DNA of 64,000 nucleotides from Curtanaerobium respiraculi (GCF_024609215.1 NZ_JANIPD030000034.1:1-64000); one strand, 5' to 3'. Shown: positions 21,402 through 30,499, counted from the stretch's first letter. Notes: a model not told the origin generated them from the sequence alone. Program-made: numbers and translations.

Positions 21402-21448
21402 CGCCGGAAAACTCCGGCCGCAGGGCACGAGGCGCGGCGGCGGCCGTG

Positions 21449-21480
21449 CGGCGCAGCCCCTCCGACCCGGGGCTGCGCCG
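21449..21480 (+). terminator. GC-rich hairpin downstream of the PFK gene
   Basis: A perfect 12-bp stem (CGGCGCAGCCCC / GGGGCTGCGCCG) around an 8-base loop lies 47 bases after the stop. No U-run follows, so termination is uncertain. The rest of 21402-21683 shows no gene. Confidence 0.45.
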
Positions 21481-21683
21481 CGCAGACCCGAGGCAAACGC
21501 GGCCTATGTCCGAGGATCCCCCCGGGGTGCCGAGAAGGCGGTCGCATTGGAACTGCTGCCGCCGCCTTCTCGCATGGCCCGTTCGTTGACCTGGTTTTCC
21601 GCACCGTCCGGCACCTCACGGGGGCGGATAGCGCCCCATTCGCTACCATAGGCGCGGTGGAATGCCGATGCCGAGGAGGCCGT

Positions 21684-22706
21684 GTGGATTACGATGAGGT
21701 TTTGAAAAGGGCGCGCGCGAACATGAACGGGGCCTGCGCCTCGTGCCCGGTGTGCAACGGCGTGGCGTGCGGCAACCGCATACCGGGACCGGGCGCCAAG
21801 GGGACGGGCGACGTGGCGCGGCGCAATTTCAGCGCATGGGCGGATATCCGCGTGAACATGGACACCCTGGTTGAAAACGAGCCTGCCGACACGACCGCGC
21901 ATCTGTTCGGGCGCACCTTCGCCGCACCCGTGTTCGCGGGCCCTGTGGGTGCCGTGGCAACGCATTACGGCGATGTCCACAACGACGTGACATACAACAA
22001 CATCCTGGTTCCCGCCTGCGCAAAGGCCGGTATCGCCGCATTCACCGGGGACGGCGTCGAGCCGACGGTCATGCAGGCGGCAACCGCCGCGATCAGGGCG
22101 AGCGGCGGAGCGGGCGTGCCCACGGTGAAACCGTGGGATCCCGAGACCATCGTCGAGAAGCTCCAGCTCGTCCGCGATGCGGGGGCGTTCGCCGTCGCAA
22201 TGGACGTCGACGCCGCGGGGCTGCCCTTTTTGAAGAACCTCGAGCCCCCCGCCGGGCGCATGACGGCGGGGCAGCTCGCCGCAATCATCGCTTCCGTCGA
22301 CGTCCCGTTCATCGTGAAGGGGATCATGACGCCGAAGGGCGCCCTGAAGGCCGCCGAGGCGGGCGCTGCCGCCGTCATCGTGTCGAACCACGGCGGGCGC
22401 GTGCTCGACCAATGCCCGGCGACCGCGGAAATGCTCCCGGAGATCGTCTCCGCGCTTGAAGGGGGCGACGTGCGCGTGCTGGTCGACGGTGGCATCCGCA
22501 CCGGCGTCGACGTGTTCAAAGCGCTCGCCATGGGCGCATCCGGCGCGCTGATCGCCCGGCCGTTCGTCAACGCCGTCTACGGAGGCGCCGCGGAGGGCGT
22601 GGGTATGCTGGCAAGTCGTTATATATCCGAACTCTCGGACACGATGGAGATGTGCGGGGCGCACAGCCTCGCGGAGATCTCCCCCGACATGGTCCGCCTG
22701 CCGTAA
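21684..22706 (+). CDS. FMN-dependent alpha-hydroxy-acid dehydrogenase/oxidase family protein
   Basis: A 340-residue TIM-barrel flavoprotein of the lactate oxidase/glycolate oxidase family. The catalytic SNHGGRVLD (His and Arg) and the FMN-phosphate motifs VDGGIRTGVDVFKALAMGA and GALIARPFV are present. The N-terminus has a cysteine cluster (CASCPVCNGVACGNR, C-x2-C-x2-C-x4-C) that is absent from classical lactate oxidases and is typical, as I recall it, of an anaerobe subgroup. The start is the GTG at 21684 with GAGGAGGCC in front. The substrate is unknown. It stands alone, convergent with a small orphan ORF. Confidence 0.85.
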   Translation: MDYDEVLKRARANMNGACASCPVCNGVACGNRIPGPGAKGTGDVARRNFSAWADIRVNMDTLVENEPADTTAHLFGRTFAAPVFAGPVGAVATHYGDVHNDVTYNNILVPACAKAGIAAFTGDGVEPTVMQAATAAIRASGGAGVPTVKPWDPETIVEKLQLVRDAGAFAVAMDVDAAGLPFLKNLEPPAGRMTAGQLAAIIASVDVPFIVKGIMTPKGALKAAEAGAAAVIVSNHGGRVLDQCPATAEMLPEIVSALEGGDVRVLVDGGIRTGVDVFKALAMGASGALIARPFVNAVYGGAAEGVGMLASRYISELSDTMEMCGAHSLAEISPDMVRLP

Positions 22707-22971
22707 ACCGGCAACTTGCTATTCCGCGACGACCGCGTGGCGCTCCCCCGCGCTGCCCCGCCCCCTCGAACAGCTCCACGGCGACGGCGGAATCGGGGAG
22801 ATCGGCATCGTAGGCGCGGTGGCAGCGAACCCCTTCGCGCTTAGCCCGGTTCCGGCATTCCCTCGCAACCTTGCGCGAGCGGTCGGCGAACTGCTGCGCC
22901 CCCGCATCGTTCGCCATCACCGTATGTTCCCCGCCCCCGTTGGGATCGCGTATGCGCACCGTATGATCCAT
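22567..22971 (-). CDS. Small hypothetical protein, 3' part possibly frameshifted
   Basis: I do not recognise this protein. A strong ribosome-binding site (GGGAGGTCATCGGC) precedes the ATG at 22971. The first ~75 residues look protein-like (MDHTVRIRDPNGGGEHTVMA ... VRCHRAYDADLPDSAVAVEL). After ELFEG the frame becomes Arg/Pro-rich and runs 140 bases antisense into the FMN gene. The alternative frame from the G-run near 22755-22765 reads GSAGERHAVVAE and stops at 22719. A one-base shift there would give a tidy ~84-residue protein. It is either a real overlap or an indel or sequencing slip. Confidence 0.45.
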   Translation of the reverse strand: MDHTVRIRDPNGGGEHTVMANDAGAQQFADRSRKVARECRNRAKREGVRCHRAYDADLPDSAVAVELFEGAGQRGGAPRGRRGIASCRFTAGGPCRGRSPRGCAPRTSPSCPRVRIYNDLPAYPRPPRRLRRRR

Positions 22972-23046
22972 GCCGATGACCTCCCTCGCCGGGGGAAGAG
23001 GGCGGGCGCGCTTCGGGAACCAGCGAGCGGCCCGCTTCGGGGAGGC

Positions 23047-23826
23047 TTAATGGCGGCAAGCGGCGGAGGGGTCCATGACGTTGACCTTGCCCTCGGCGAA
23101 CAGCTTGGCGACATCGCCCACCTTCGGGGTCTGCGTCTCGGAGTATACCGTGACGCCGCTGCGCGTGAACGCCTGCAGGGGCGGGGTGCCCATGCCGATT
23201 GTCAGGATGCCGTCGACGCCCAATGTCTGCACGAATTGGATCACTCCGCCGCAGCCGTATTGGTCGTGGTCAACGTTCTTGACCGCCTCGGTCCCCACGA
23301 TGTTCTTATCGTCGTCGAAGGTGACGATCGTGAAATACGGGGTGTGGCCGAAATGGCCGCTTCGAACGCTTTCGAGCATCTCGTCGGTTTCGCTGGGAAT
23401 GGCAAGTCTCATGGTGCGCTTCTCCTTCTTCGCAGTCGGCTTCGTCTTCGGCCGGGCGGATCGATTGAGGCAGCCATCGGACCCGTCGTCCAACCTGAAC
23501 TGGCACGGGTTGTACTCGTGGCAGTCCAATATGGCGTCCATACGCTCTATCCAGCCGTTCAACTGGGTGACCATGTCCCTGAATTCATCGATTGCAAGCA
23601 CATAGTGCACATGGTAGCCGTGGCGGAAATACGTGACCAGGCCCGCGTCCTTCAGCACTGACATGTGCTGCGAGACCGCCGATTCACTGATCCCCAGCGT
23701 TCTGCTGATCGAGCGCGAGCAATGATGGCGCTCCAGCAGAAGCTGGCAGATCTTGAAGCGGGTTGGTTCGCCGAGCACCCTGAGCACCGTGCCGAAATGC
23801 GCGGTATGTTCATTTACTTCAGTCAT
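23047..23826 (-). CDS. ArsR-family regulator fused to a NifX/NifB-type (dinitrogenase Fe-Mo cofactor) domain
   Basis: Residues about 1-90 are a winged-helix ArsR domain (RVLGEPTRFKICQLLLERHH, then GISESAVSQHMSVLKDAGLV). A linker with several cysteines (C-HEYNP-C, DGC) leads into a basic Lys/Thr stretch. Residues from about 139 (MRLAIPSETDEMLESVRSGH) form the NifX/NifB/DUF4405-like cofactor-binding fold (QYGCGGVIQFVQ, DGILTIGMGTPPLQAF). A second ribosome-binding site (GAAGGAG) precedes the internal ATG at 23412, so the second domain may also be made separately. The ATG at 23826 lies inside a near-palindrome and has no Shine-Dalgarno, suggesting a leaderless message. Function: probably a metal or redox regulator. 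Confidence 0.85.
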   Translation of the reverse strand: MTEVNEHTAHFGTVLRVLGEPTRFKICQLLLERHHCSRSISRTLGISESAVSQHMSVLKDAGLVTYFRHGYHVHYVLAIDEFRDMVTQLNGWIERMDAILDCHEYNPCQFRLDDGSDGCLNRSARPKTKPTAKKEKRTMRLAIPSETDEMLESVRSGHFGHTPYFTIVTFDDDKNIVGTEAVKNVDHDQYGCGGVIQFVQTLGVDGILTIGMGTPPLQAFTRSGVTVYSETQTPKVGDVAKLFAEGKVNVMDPSAACRH

Positions 23827-23840
23827 GGCTAAAGTAAATG
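23811..23840. promoter_or_regulatory. Near-palindromic operator spanning the start codon of the ArsR fusion
   Basis: CATTTACTT and AAGTAAATG form the outer arms of a 30-base sequence in which 26 of 30 positions are symmetric about a central CATG. That CATG contains the start codon. It overlaps the -10 box, as expected for ArsR/SmtB autorepression. Confidence 0.7.
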
Positions 23841-23865
23841 ATAAGCGAAACGAAAACCGCGTCAA
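23838..23865 (-). promoter_or_regulatory. Promoter of the ArsR fusion gene
   Basis: The minus strand carries TTGACG (23860-23865), a 16-base spacer and TATCAT (23838-23843). The start of transcription would fall within about 0-5 bases of the ATG at 23826. The -35 box is embedded in the sigA terminator hairpin. Confidence 0.65.
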
Positions 23866-23885
23866 GCGTCTGCCGACGCGGTTTT
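23853..23885. terminator. Terminator downstream of sigA
   Basis: A perfect 11-bp stem (AAAACCGCGTC / GACGCGGTTTT) with an 11-base loop sits 24 bases after the sigA stop. The A- and T-runs lie at the stem base on both strands. Confidence 0.75.
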
Positions 23886-23909
23886 CGCGGAAAACCCGAA
23901 CGGAGGCGA

Positions 23910-25166
23910 TCAGTCCTCGAGGTAGTCCTTCAGCTTGCTCGAGCGGCTGGGATGGCGCAGCTTGGCAAGCGTCTTGCTCTCGATCTGGCGGATGCGCTCG
24001 CGAGTGACGCCGAACTCGCGCCCGACCTCTTCCAGCGTGCGAGGATGGCCGTCCTCCAGCCCGAAGCGCAGGCTGATCACCTTGCGCTCGCGTTCGGCAA
24101 GCCCGTCGAGCACCTTGTTCAGCTGCTCCTGCAGCATGCTGAAGCTCGCCGCGTCAGGCGGCACCACCGCGGCGTCATCTTCGATGAAGTCGCCGAGCTG
24201 GCTGTCCTCCTCCTCGCCGATGGGCGTTTCCAGGGACACGGGCTCCTGGGAGATCTTCTGGATCTCGCGCACGCGATCGGGGGTGAGGTCCATCTCGGCG
24301 GCGATTTCCTCGGGGGTTGGCTCGCGGCCGAGCTCCTGCAGCAGCTGGCGCTGGATGCGGACGAGCTTGTTGATGGTCTCCACCATGTGGACGGGAATGC
24401 GGATCGTGCGTGCCTGATCGGCGATAGCGCGCGTGATGGCCTGCCTGATCCACCACGTTGCGTACGTGCTGAACTTGAAACCCTTCGTGTAGTCGAACTT
24501 CTCGACCGCGCGGATGAGGCCCAGGTTGCCCTCCTGGATCAGGTCGAGGAACAGCATCCCGCGGCCGACGTAGCGCTTGGCGATGGACACGACCAGGCGC
24601 AGGTTGGCTTCGATCAGCTGCTGCTTGGCATCGAGCCCCACCTGCTCCACGCGCGAGAGGCGGCGCCTCTCGCGCCGCTCGAGCTGGCGGCCCTCCTCTT
24701 CGGCGGCGTCGAGGGCGGCGGTGGCGTTGACCCCCGCCTCGATCTTCATGGCAAGGTCGATCTCCTCGGACGCGTTGAGCAGCGGGACCTTGCCGATCTC
24801 CTTCAGATACATGCGGACGGGATCGCCCGTGAGCATGGTGACCGAGGCGTCGGCCGTCCGCCGCGTGCGCCCGCGGTCGCTCCGGCTGCGCACATGCGTC
24901 ACCTTGGGCAGGTTCACGCTCGAAGGGGCCTTCAGCTCCTCTTCGGGGATGCCCTCCAGAAGGTCCTCGTCATCCTCGCCGTCGCGATCCTCGCTGCCGG
25001 CGCGATCGTCCTCGGGCTCATCGTCGGGCACCGTCTCGGGCGTCTCCATATCCTCGAAATCGATGCTCTCGTCCTGCTCTTCTTCGTTGGCCAATTCGAT
25101 ATTCTGTTGTTCCTCGCCGGTTTCCCCAGCGGTTTCCTGTGTCTTCTCTTTGGAAGCTTCTGCCAC
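23910..25166 (-). CDS. rpoD: RNA polymerase primary sigma factor
   Basis: Vegetative sigma factor (SigA/RpoD), 418 residues. The acidic N-terminal region (about 1-80) is low-complexity. Region 1.2 begins near [15 protein letters not shown]. Regions 2.1-2.4 include [36 protein letters not shown] and [18 protein letters not shown]. Region 3 contains [11 protein letters not shown]. Region 4 ends with [20 protein letters not shown]. The start codon is GTG with AAAGGAATCAAGC before it. No dnaG lies beside it, unlike many genomes. The 25167-25301 upstream region probably carries its promoter, which I could not define. Confidence 0.97.
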   Translation of the reverse strand: MAEASKEKTQETAGETGEEQQNIELANEEEQDESIDFEDMETPETVPDDEPEDDRAGSEDRDGEDDEDLLEGIPEEELKAPSSVNLPKVTHVRSRSDRGRTRRTADASVTMLTGDPVRMYLKEIGKVPLLNASEEIDLAMKIEAGVNATAALDAAEEEGRQLERRERRRLSRVEQVGLDAKQQLIEANLRLVVSIAKRYVGRGMLFLDLIQEGNLGLIRAVEKFDYTKGFKFSTYATWWIRQAITRAIADQARTIRIPVHMVETINKLVRIQRQLLQELGREPTPEEIAAEMDLTPDRVREIQKISQEPVSLETPIGEEEDSQLGDFIEDDAAVVPPDAASFSMLQEQLNKVLDGLAERERKVISLRFGLEDGHPRTLEEVGREFGVTRERIRQIESKTLAKLRHPSRSSKLKDYLED

Positions 25167-25301
25167 GCTTGATTCCTTTCGAGGGCTGCAAACCCCGATT
25201 CATTGCATTTGGGCATAAAGATACAGCGAAGTAGTGTATCACAAACCCGGTGCGCTCGCCACGGCGATCGGAGGGCGCGCAGGCGCGCGCCGAGACGGCC
25301 C

Positions 25302-27050
25302 CTATGCGGGTTCCGACGCAGCCTCCGCGGCCGCTCGGACCGCCACGGCGGCTTCGAGCGCCTTGCGCACCTCATCCGCAGTGGCGAGGTGCATGACCCG
25401 CTCGGCGAGGGCCTGCGCGTCGGCCACCGTCCAGCGGGCGATCTCGCGCCGCGTGGACAGGACGCTGGTGGAGGACACCGAGTATTCGGTGAGCCCGAAG
25501 GCGATCCACAGGGGGACGAGCAGCGGGTCGGCGGCGGCCTCGCCGCACATGCCCACGGGGATCCCCTCCGCCCTGCCCGCGGAGATGATGGCGCGGATGC
25601 TGCGCAGGACCGCGGGGTTCCACGTCGAATACAGGTAGCGCACCCCTTCGTTGCCGCGGTCGGCGCACATGGTGTACCCGGTCAGGTCGTTCGTGCCGAT
25701 GCTGAAGAATGAGGCCTCCTTGGCGAGCACGTCGGCCATGATCGCCGCGGCGGGGGTCTCCACCATCACGCCGATGGGGATGTCCTTGTTGTACTTCCGC
25801 CCCTCCGCGTCCAGCTCTTCCATGCAGCGCGCCACGAGGGCCTTCACCTGGCGCAGCTCGTCGACGCAGGTGACCAGCGGGACCATGATGCGGATGTCCC
25901 CGAACGCGCTCGCCCTGAGCAGGGCGCGCAGCTGGGGGATGTAGACATCCTCGCGGCTGAGGCAGAAGCGCACCGCGCGGAAACCCATGAAGGGGTTGTC
26001 CTCCTTCTGCATGCCGAGGTAGCCGATCTCCTTATCGCCGCCGATGTCGAGGGTTCGGATGATCACCGGCTTGCCCTTGCATACGATGGCGACCTTCTTG
26101 TACGCGGCGAACTGCTCCTCCTCCGTGGGCATGGACGTGTTGTCCATGAACAGGAACTCGGTGCGGAACAGGCCGATCCCCTCGGCGTCGCGTTCCATCG
26201 CGGCGTTCGCGTCCTCGGGGGTGCCGATGTTCGACACCAGCTCGACCGCCACGCCATCCGCGGTCGCCGTCGGCTTGCCCTCGTACGCCTGCAGGGCCGC
26301 CTTATCCTCGGCGAATTTCTTCTGAGCGACCATGGCGGCATCCAGTTCGAGATGGTCGGGCTCCACCTGCACCGTCCCGGTCGACCCGTCGACGACGACG
26401 GTGGTGCCGTCGGAGAGCGCGTCCAAGGCTCCCGGGGCCGACAGGATGGCCGGCAGCTCCATCGCGCGGGCGAGGATGGCGGAGTGGCTGGTCAAGCCAC
26501 CGGTTTCTGCTATCACCGCGACGATGGCGCCGGTGATCTCGGCGCACATCGAGGGCGTCAGGTCGTGCGTGACGATGACCGTCCCCATGGGAAGCGAGGC
26601 GATGTCGACGGGACGGCGGCCCAGCAGCTCGGCCAAGACCCCCGTCTTCACATCGCGCACATCGGTGGCGCGCTGCATCGTGAGCTCGTCGCCGCTCTGC
26701 TCGAACATGCTGGCGAACATGTCGCAGATCTGGACGAGCGCGTCCTCCGCGCACGACCCCCCTTCGATGAGCTTCTTCATCTCGCCTTGCATGTACGGAT
26801 CCGAGATCATGACCACGTGCCCGGTGAGGATCTCCGCCTCCTTGGGGCCGACCTGCGCGGAGACCGCCTCGGCTTGCGCGTTGGTGTGCTCGATGTAGCT
26901 CGCTATCGCGGCATCGAATCGAGCGATCTCCGCCGAAACGTCCTCGATCGCATGCGGGGCATACGTCAAATCGGGTTCGGCGACGGCAACCACCTGCCCG
27001 ATCCCGATTCCCGCCGAGGCGGCGACGCCCTTCAATTCGCTTGTAGCCAT
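25302..27050 (-). CDS. ptsI: PTS system phosphoenolpyruvate--protein phosphotransferase (Enzyme I)
   Basis: Takes phosphate from PEP and passes it to HPr. It has 582 residues. The phospho-acceptor is His189 in GGLTSHSAILARAMELP, the same number as in E. coli. The C-terminal PEP barrel contains FMDNTSMPTEEEQFAAYK and GTNDLTGYTMCADRGN. An in-frame start six codons upstream is possible, but AAAGGACAGTGATC before the ATG at 27050 decides it. It is the last gene of fruK-fruAB-ptsH-ptsI. Confidence 0.97.
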   Translation of the reverse strand: MATSELKGVAASAGIGIGQVVAVAEPDLTYAPHAIEDVSAEIARFDAAIASYIEHTNAQAEAVSAQVGPKEAEILTGHVVMISDPYMQGEMKKLIEGGSCAEDALVQICDMFASMFEQSGDELTMQRATDVRDVKTGVLAELLGRRPVDIASLPMGTVIVTHDLTPSMCAEITGAIVAVIAETGGLTSHSAILARAMELPAILSAPGALDALSDGTTVVVDGSTGTVQVEPDHLELDAAMVAQKKFAEDKAALQAYEGKPTATADGVAVELVSNIGTPEDANAAMERDAEGIGLFRTEFLFMDNTSMPTEEEQFAAYKKVAIVCKGKPVIIRTLDIGGDKEIGYLGMQKEDNPFMGFRAVRFCLSREDVYIPQLRALLRASAFGDIRIMVPLVTCVDELRQVKALVARCMEELDAEGRKYNKDIPIGVMVETPAAAIMADVLAKEASFFSIGTNDLTGYTMCADRGNEGVRYLYSTWNPAVLRSIRAIISAGRAEGIPVGMCGEAAADPLLVPLWIAFGLTEYSVSSTSVLSTRREIARWTVADAQALAERVMHLATADEVRKALEAAVAVRAAAEAASEPA

Positions 27051-27173
27051 GATCACTGTCCTTTTCAAAGGCGGCGATGCGCCATCTGCCCCGGTGCATC
27101 GCCTATCGATTGCCCGCCCCGAAGCGCGCGGCCGGCAGGCATCCCATCGGCCGGCGATGCGGACGGGGATTCC

Positions 27174-27440
27174 CTACAGGTCGCCCATGCCCCCGGCGAT
27201 GAACGCGACGATCGCCTTGACGGCGGCCTCCTCGTCGGCGCCCTCGGCGCGGATCTCAAGTTCCTCGCCGCATTTGATGCCCTCGGCCATCATGGCCATC
27301 AGGCTGTTGCCGGGGATTTCCTTGCCGTTGTGCACCAGCGTGACGGTCGCGTTGAACTTGGCCGCCTCGCCCACGATCAGGCTGGCGGGGCGCATATGGA
27401 AGCCTTGGGGGTTGATGAGCGTGACTTTTTCGGAGAACAT
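27174..27440 (-). CDS. ptsH: Phosphocarrier protein HPr
   Basis: An 88-residue phosphocarrier. His15 (GFHMRPASLIV) receives phosphate from Enzyme I, and Ser46 (PGNSLMAMMA) is the regulatory serine of Gram-positive type HPr. It lies between fruAB (31 bases upstream) and ptsI, so the general PTS proteins are expressed with the fructose transporter. No HPr kinase gene is in the window. Confidence 0.97.
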   Translation of the reverse strand: MFSEKVTLINPQGFHMRPASLIVGEAAKFNATVTLVHNGKEIPGNSLMAMMAEGIKCGEELEIRAEGADEEAAVKAIVAFIAGGMGDL

Positions 27441-27471
27441 CCTTCTTTTCCTTTCCTTCGGGATGCGTGTG

Positions 27472-29427
27472 CTATTTCTCGGCGGGTTTCTTCAAGATGC
27501 GCAGGAGCAGTGCCGCCGCGACGGCGCCGGCGGCGAGCGCGACCAGGTACATCGGCCAGTTGCCCACGACGGCGAACACGAAGATGCCGCCATGGGGGGC
27601 CATCAGCGTGCATCCGGACGCCATGCTGATGGCGCCGGCGAGGGCGGAGCCCACCACGCAGGAGGGGATGACGCGCAGGGGGTCGGCCGCCGCGTAGGGG
27701 ATGGCGCCCTCGGTGATGAAGGACAGGCCCATGATGTAGTTGACCGGTCCGCTCTTGAGCTCGCCTTCCGTCCAACGGTCCTTGAAGAACGTGGTGGCGA
27801 GGGCGAGGGCGAGCGGCGGGACCATGCCGCCGATCATGACGGCAGCCATCATGTCGTAGTTGCCCGTGGTGATGGCGGCGGTGCCGAACAGGTAGGCCGC
27901 CTTGTTGATGGGGCCGCCCATGTCGATCGCCATCATGCCGCCGAGCAGTATGCCCAGCAGGATCTTCGCATCGCCCAGGCCGTTGAGGAAATCGGTGATG
28001 CCCTGGTTGATGAGGATCATCAACGGGTTGACAGCGCACATGAACAAGCCGATGAATGCGAGCCCCACCAGCGGATACAGCAGGATGGGCTTCATACCCT
28101 CGAGAGAATGGGGGATGTTCTCGCAAAGCTTCTCGAACCATTTCATGAAATAGCCGCCCGCGAAGCCGGCGAGCAGGGCGCCCAGGAAGCCGGCGGATAC
28201 GCCCGCCGTGGCAGCCGGGTCGGCGAAGGTGTTGCCCGCCGCCGCCAGCGCGCCGCCGACGAAGCCGACGAGCAGGCCGGGACGGTCGGCGATGGATTGG
28301 CCGATATAGCCGCCCAGGATGGCGAGCATGAAGCCGAACGACACGCCGCCGATCGCCTTGAACCAGGCGGATGCCGGCGTGGCGGTGCCGAAGCTCGAAT
28401 CCTGCGGCGCACCGGCGATGGTGTCGATGAGGAAGGCGAGCGCGATGAAGATGCCGCCCGCGACGACGAAGGGCAACATGTGCGAGACGCCCTCCATCAA
28501 ATGCTTGTAAACCTGCCGCCCGGCGCTCTCCCCCTCCGCGGACTCATCGGCGGCCGCGGCGTCCGCGGAACCGGAATGATGGTAGATCGGGGCTTCGCCG
28601 CCGATCACCTTGTTGATGAGCTCTTCGGGCTTGTTGATGCCGTTCGCGACCTTGGTGATGTAAACGGGCTTGCCATCGAAGCGCGCCATCTCGACGTTCT
28701 TGTCGGCGGCGACGATGATGCCGTCGCATGCCTTGATCTCGTCGGCGGTGAGCACGTTCTTCGCACCGCCCGAGCCGTTCGTCTCGACCTTGATGGACAC
28801 GCCCATCTTCTCGCCCTGTTGCTCGAGGGCTTCGGCGGCCATGTAGGTGTGCGCGATGCCGGTGGGGCACGCCGTGACGCCGAGCACGCGGATGCGCCCC
28901 TCGTCGGGCGCGGAAGATGCGGCGGCGGGCGCGGCGGCCGGGACCTCATCCTCCGCTTCCTCCTCGCCGAACTTCTCGCGCTCCTTCTCGTCGATGGCGT
29001 CGAGGAACGCCTGCACGTCGGAGGCGCCGAGGAGCTTCTGGCGGAAATCGAGATCCATGAGCATCGTCATCAGGCGGGCGAGGACCTCCAAATGGACATC
29101 GCCCTCCGGGGGCGCCGCGATCATGAAGACCAGGTTGGACGACTTGCCGTCGGGGGCCTCGTAGTCGACGCCGCCCGGTACGGTGATGGCGGCCAGCGCC
29201 GGATGCGCGACCGCGTCGGTCTTGGCGTGCGGGATGGCCATGCCCTCCCCGATCGCCGTCGTGCCCTGCGATTCCCGTGCCAGGATTGCCTCGCGGTATT
29301 TTTGGACATCGGCAAGGTTGCCTGCCGCATCGTGCAGCGAGACGAGTTTCTCGATCGCTTCGGCTTTCGATGCGACCTTCACCCCAAGCTCGATGCTCTG
29401 AGGCGACAGAAGGTCGGTGATCCTCAT
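27472..29427 (-). CDS. fruA: PTS fructose transporter subunit IIABC
   Basis: Imports fructose as fructose 1-phosphate. The 651-residue protein has domains in the order IIA (1-~150; phospho-His67 in GMAIPHAKT), an Ala/Glu-rich linker (~155-178), IIB (~179-275; phospho-Cys187 in GVTACPTGIAHTYMAAEA) and membrane IIC (~305-651, about eight to ten helices). The frame runs 53 codons upstream, but AAGGAGGAAATCC before the ATG at 29427 fixes the start. fruK lies 56 bases upstream, and its 1-phosphofructokinase uses the product. Confidence 0.96.
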   Translation of the reverse strand: MRITDLLSPQSIELGVKVASKAEAIEKLVSLHDAAGNLADVQKYREAILARESQGTTAIGEGMAIPHAKTDAVAHPALAAITVPGGVDYEAPDGKSSNLVFMIAAPPEGDVHLEVLARLMTMLMDLDFRQKLLGASDVQAFLDAIDEKEREKFGEEEAEDEVPAAAPAAASSAPDEGRIRVLGVTACPTGIAHTYMAAEALEQQGEKMGVSIKVETNGSGGAKNVLTADEIKACDGIIVAADKNVEMARFDGKPVYITKVANGINKPEELINKVIGGEAPIYHHSGSADAAAADESAEGESAGRQVYKHLMEGVSHMLPFVVAGGIFIALAFLIDTIAGAPQDSSFGTATPASAWFKAIGGVSFGFMLAILGGYIGQSIADRPGLLVGFVGGALAAAGNTFADPAATAGVSAGFLGALLAGFAGGYFMKWFEKLCENIPHSLEGMKPILLYPLVGLAFIGLFMCAVNPLMILINQGITDFLNGLGDAKILLGILLGGMMAIDMGGPINKAAYLFGTAAITTGNYDMMAAVMIGGMVPPLALALATTFFKDRWTEGELKSGPVNYIMGLSFITEGAIPYAAADPLRVIPSCVVGSALAGAISMASGCTLMAPHGGIFVFAVVGNWPMYLVALAAGAVAAALLLRILKKPAEK

Positions 29428-29483
29428 GGATTTCCTCCTTAGGAAATTCGCCGCTTCACGCGCTGCGGCCGCGCTTGGTACCT

Positions 29484-30461
29484 TCAGCTGAGCGAGCCGC
29501 CCTGCGCGTACCCCGCGCGGGAGAACAGCTCGCGAACCTTCTCTATCGGGGCAAGGCCCGGCGAGAACGCCGTGGCCGACCCGCACGCCAACGCCAGGTG
29601 GAATGCGTACTCGACCGCATCGGATCCGGAAAGCCCCAGTTCGAGCGCACGAAGCGTGCCTTCCACGAACCCGGCGACGGTCGAATCGCCCGCGCCGACG
29701 GAGTTGACCAGCTCGCCTGCATGCGCGTCGGCCCGATGGAGCTCGCCCGCCTCGTCGATCAGCAGGGCGCCGTCGCCCCCGCGGGAGATAAGCACGTTGC
29801 GCGCGCCCAGATCGTGCATGCGGCGAGCACCCCGTTCCAGGTCGGATTCGCTTGACGCGTCGAAGCCCGCGCCCATGATCTCGGCGATCTCCTCGTCGTT
29901 GGGTTTCACCAGCAGGGGGTGCAGCGGCAGCGTGTTCATCAGAAGGTCGCCCGTGGCGTCCACCACGACGTCGGCGGACGATGCGGCGACCCGCTTCATG
30001 ATGCGCGCGTAGACCGTTTCGTCCATGCCGGAGGGAATGCCGCCCGAGAGCACGAGCACATCGCCCGCCCGCACGTCGGCGAGCTGATCGAAAAACGCCT
30101 CGAGCGACGCCCCGTCGACGGGGGGACCGGGTGCGTTGACGGCGGTTTCCCGCTCGCCCGCGCCCTCGACATGGCCCTTGAGCTTCACGTTCACGCGCGT
30201 GTTGCCTGCGGGCAGATGCACGAAGCCCGATGCGATCCCATCGCGCGCGAGGGCGTCCTCCAGCGCCTCGCCCGTCCAGCCTGCGACGAAGCCCCAGGCG
30301 ATCGAAGGCCGTCCGAGATGCGAGAGCACGTATGAGACGTTGACACCCTTGCCGCCGAAATAGAACTCCTGCGTGCGCGAGCGGTTGATGGACCCGATGG
30401 ACACGTCGTCAGCGTGCATGACGCAATCTATTGCGGGGTTGAACGTGACGGTGTAGATCAT
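29484..30461 (-). CDS. fruK: 1-phosphofructokinase
   Basis: PfkB-family kinase converting fructose 1-phosphate to fructose 1,6-bisphosphate. It has 325 residues, starting IYTVTFNPAIDCVM. The N-terminal GGKGVNVSYVLSHLG is the sugar-binding motif. The C-terminal PfkB signature is NSVGAGDSTVAGFVEG, containing the anion hole and catalytic Asp. First gene of the fru-pts operon, preceded by an 89-base spacer with a plausible promoter and a small palindrome. No DeoR-type regulator is adjacent. Confidence 0.95.
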   Translation of the reverse strand: MIYTVTFNPAIDCVMHADDVSIGSINRSRTQEFYFGGKGVNVSYVLSHLGRPSIAWGFVAGWTGEALEDALARDGIASGFVHLPAGNTRVNVKLKGHVEGAGERETAVNAPGPPVDGASLEAFFDQLADVRAGDVLVLSGGIPSGMDETVYARIMKRVAASSADVVVDATGDLLMNTLPLHPLLVKPNDEEIAEIMGAGFDASSESDLERGARRMHDLGARNVLISRGGDGALLIDEAGELHRADAHAGELVNSVGAGDSTVAGFVEGTLRALELGLSGSDAVEYAFHLALACGSATAFSPGLAPIEKVRELFSRAGYAQGGSLS

Positions 30462-30499
30462 GGGGTGGTCCCTTCACCCAATAGAAAATTCACCACTTC

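Noticed and set aside
26302-27099. 265-aa minus-strand ORF inside ptsI
   Set aside because: Out-of-frame shadow rich in Arg and His; ptsI is unambiguous.
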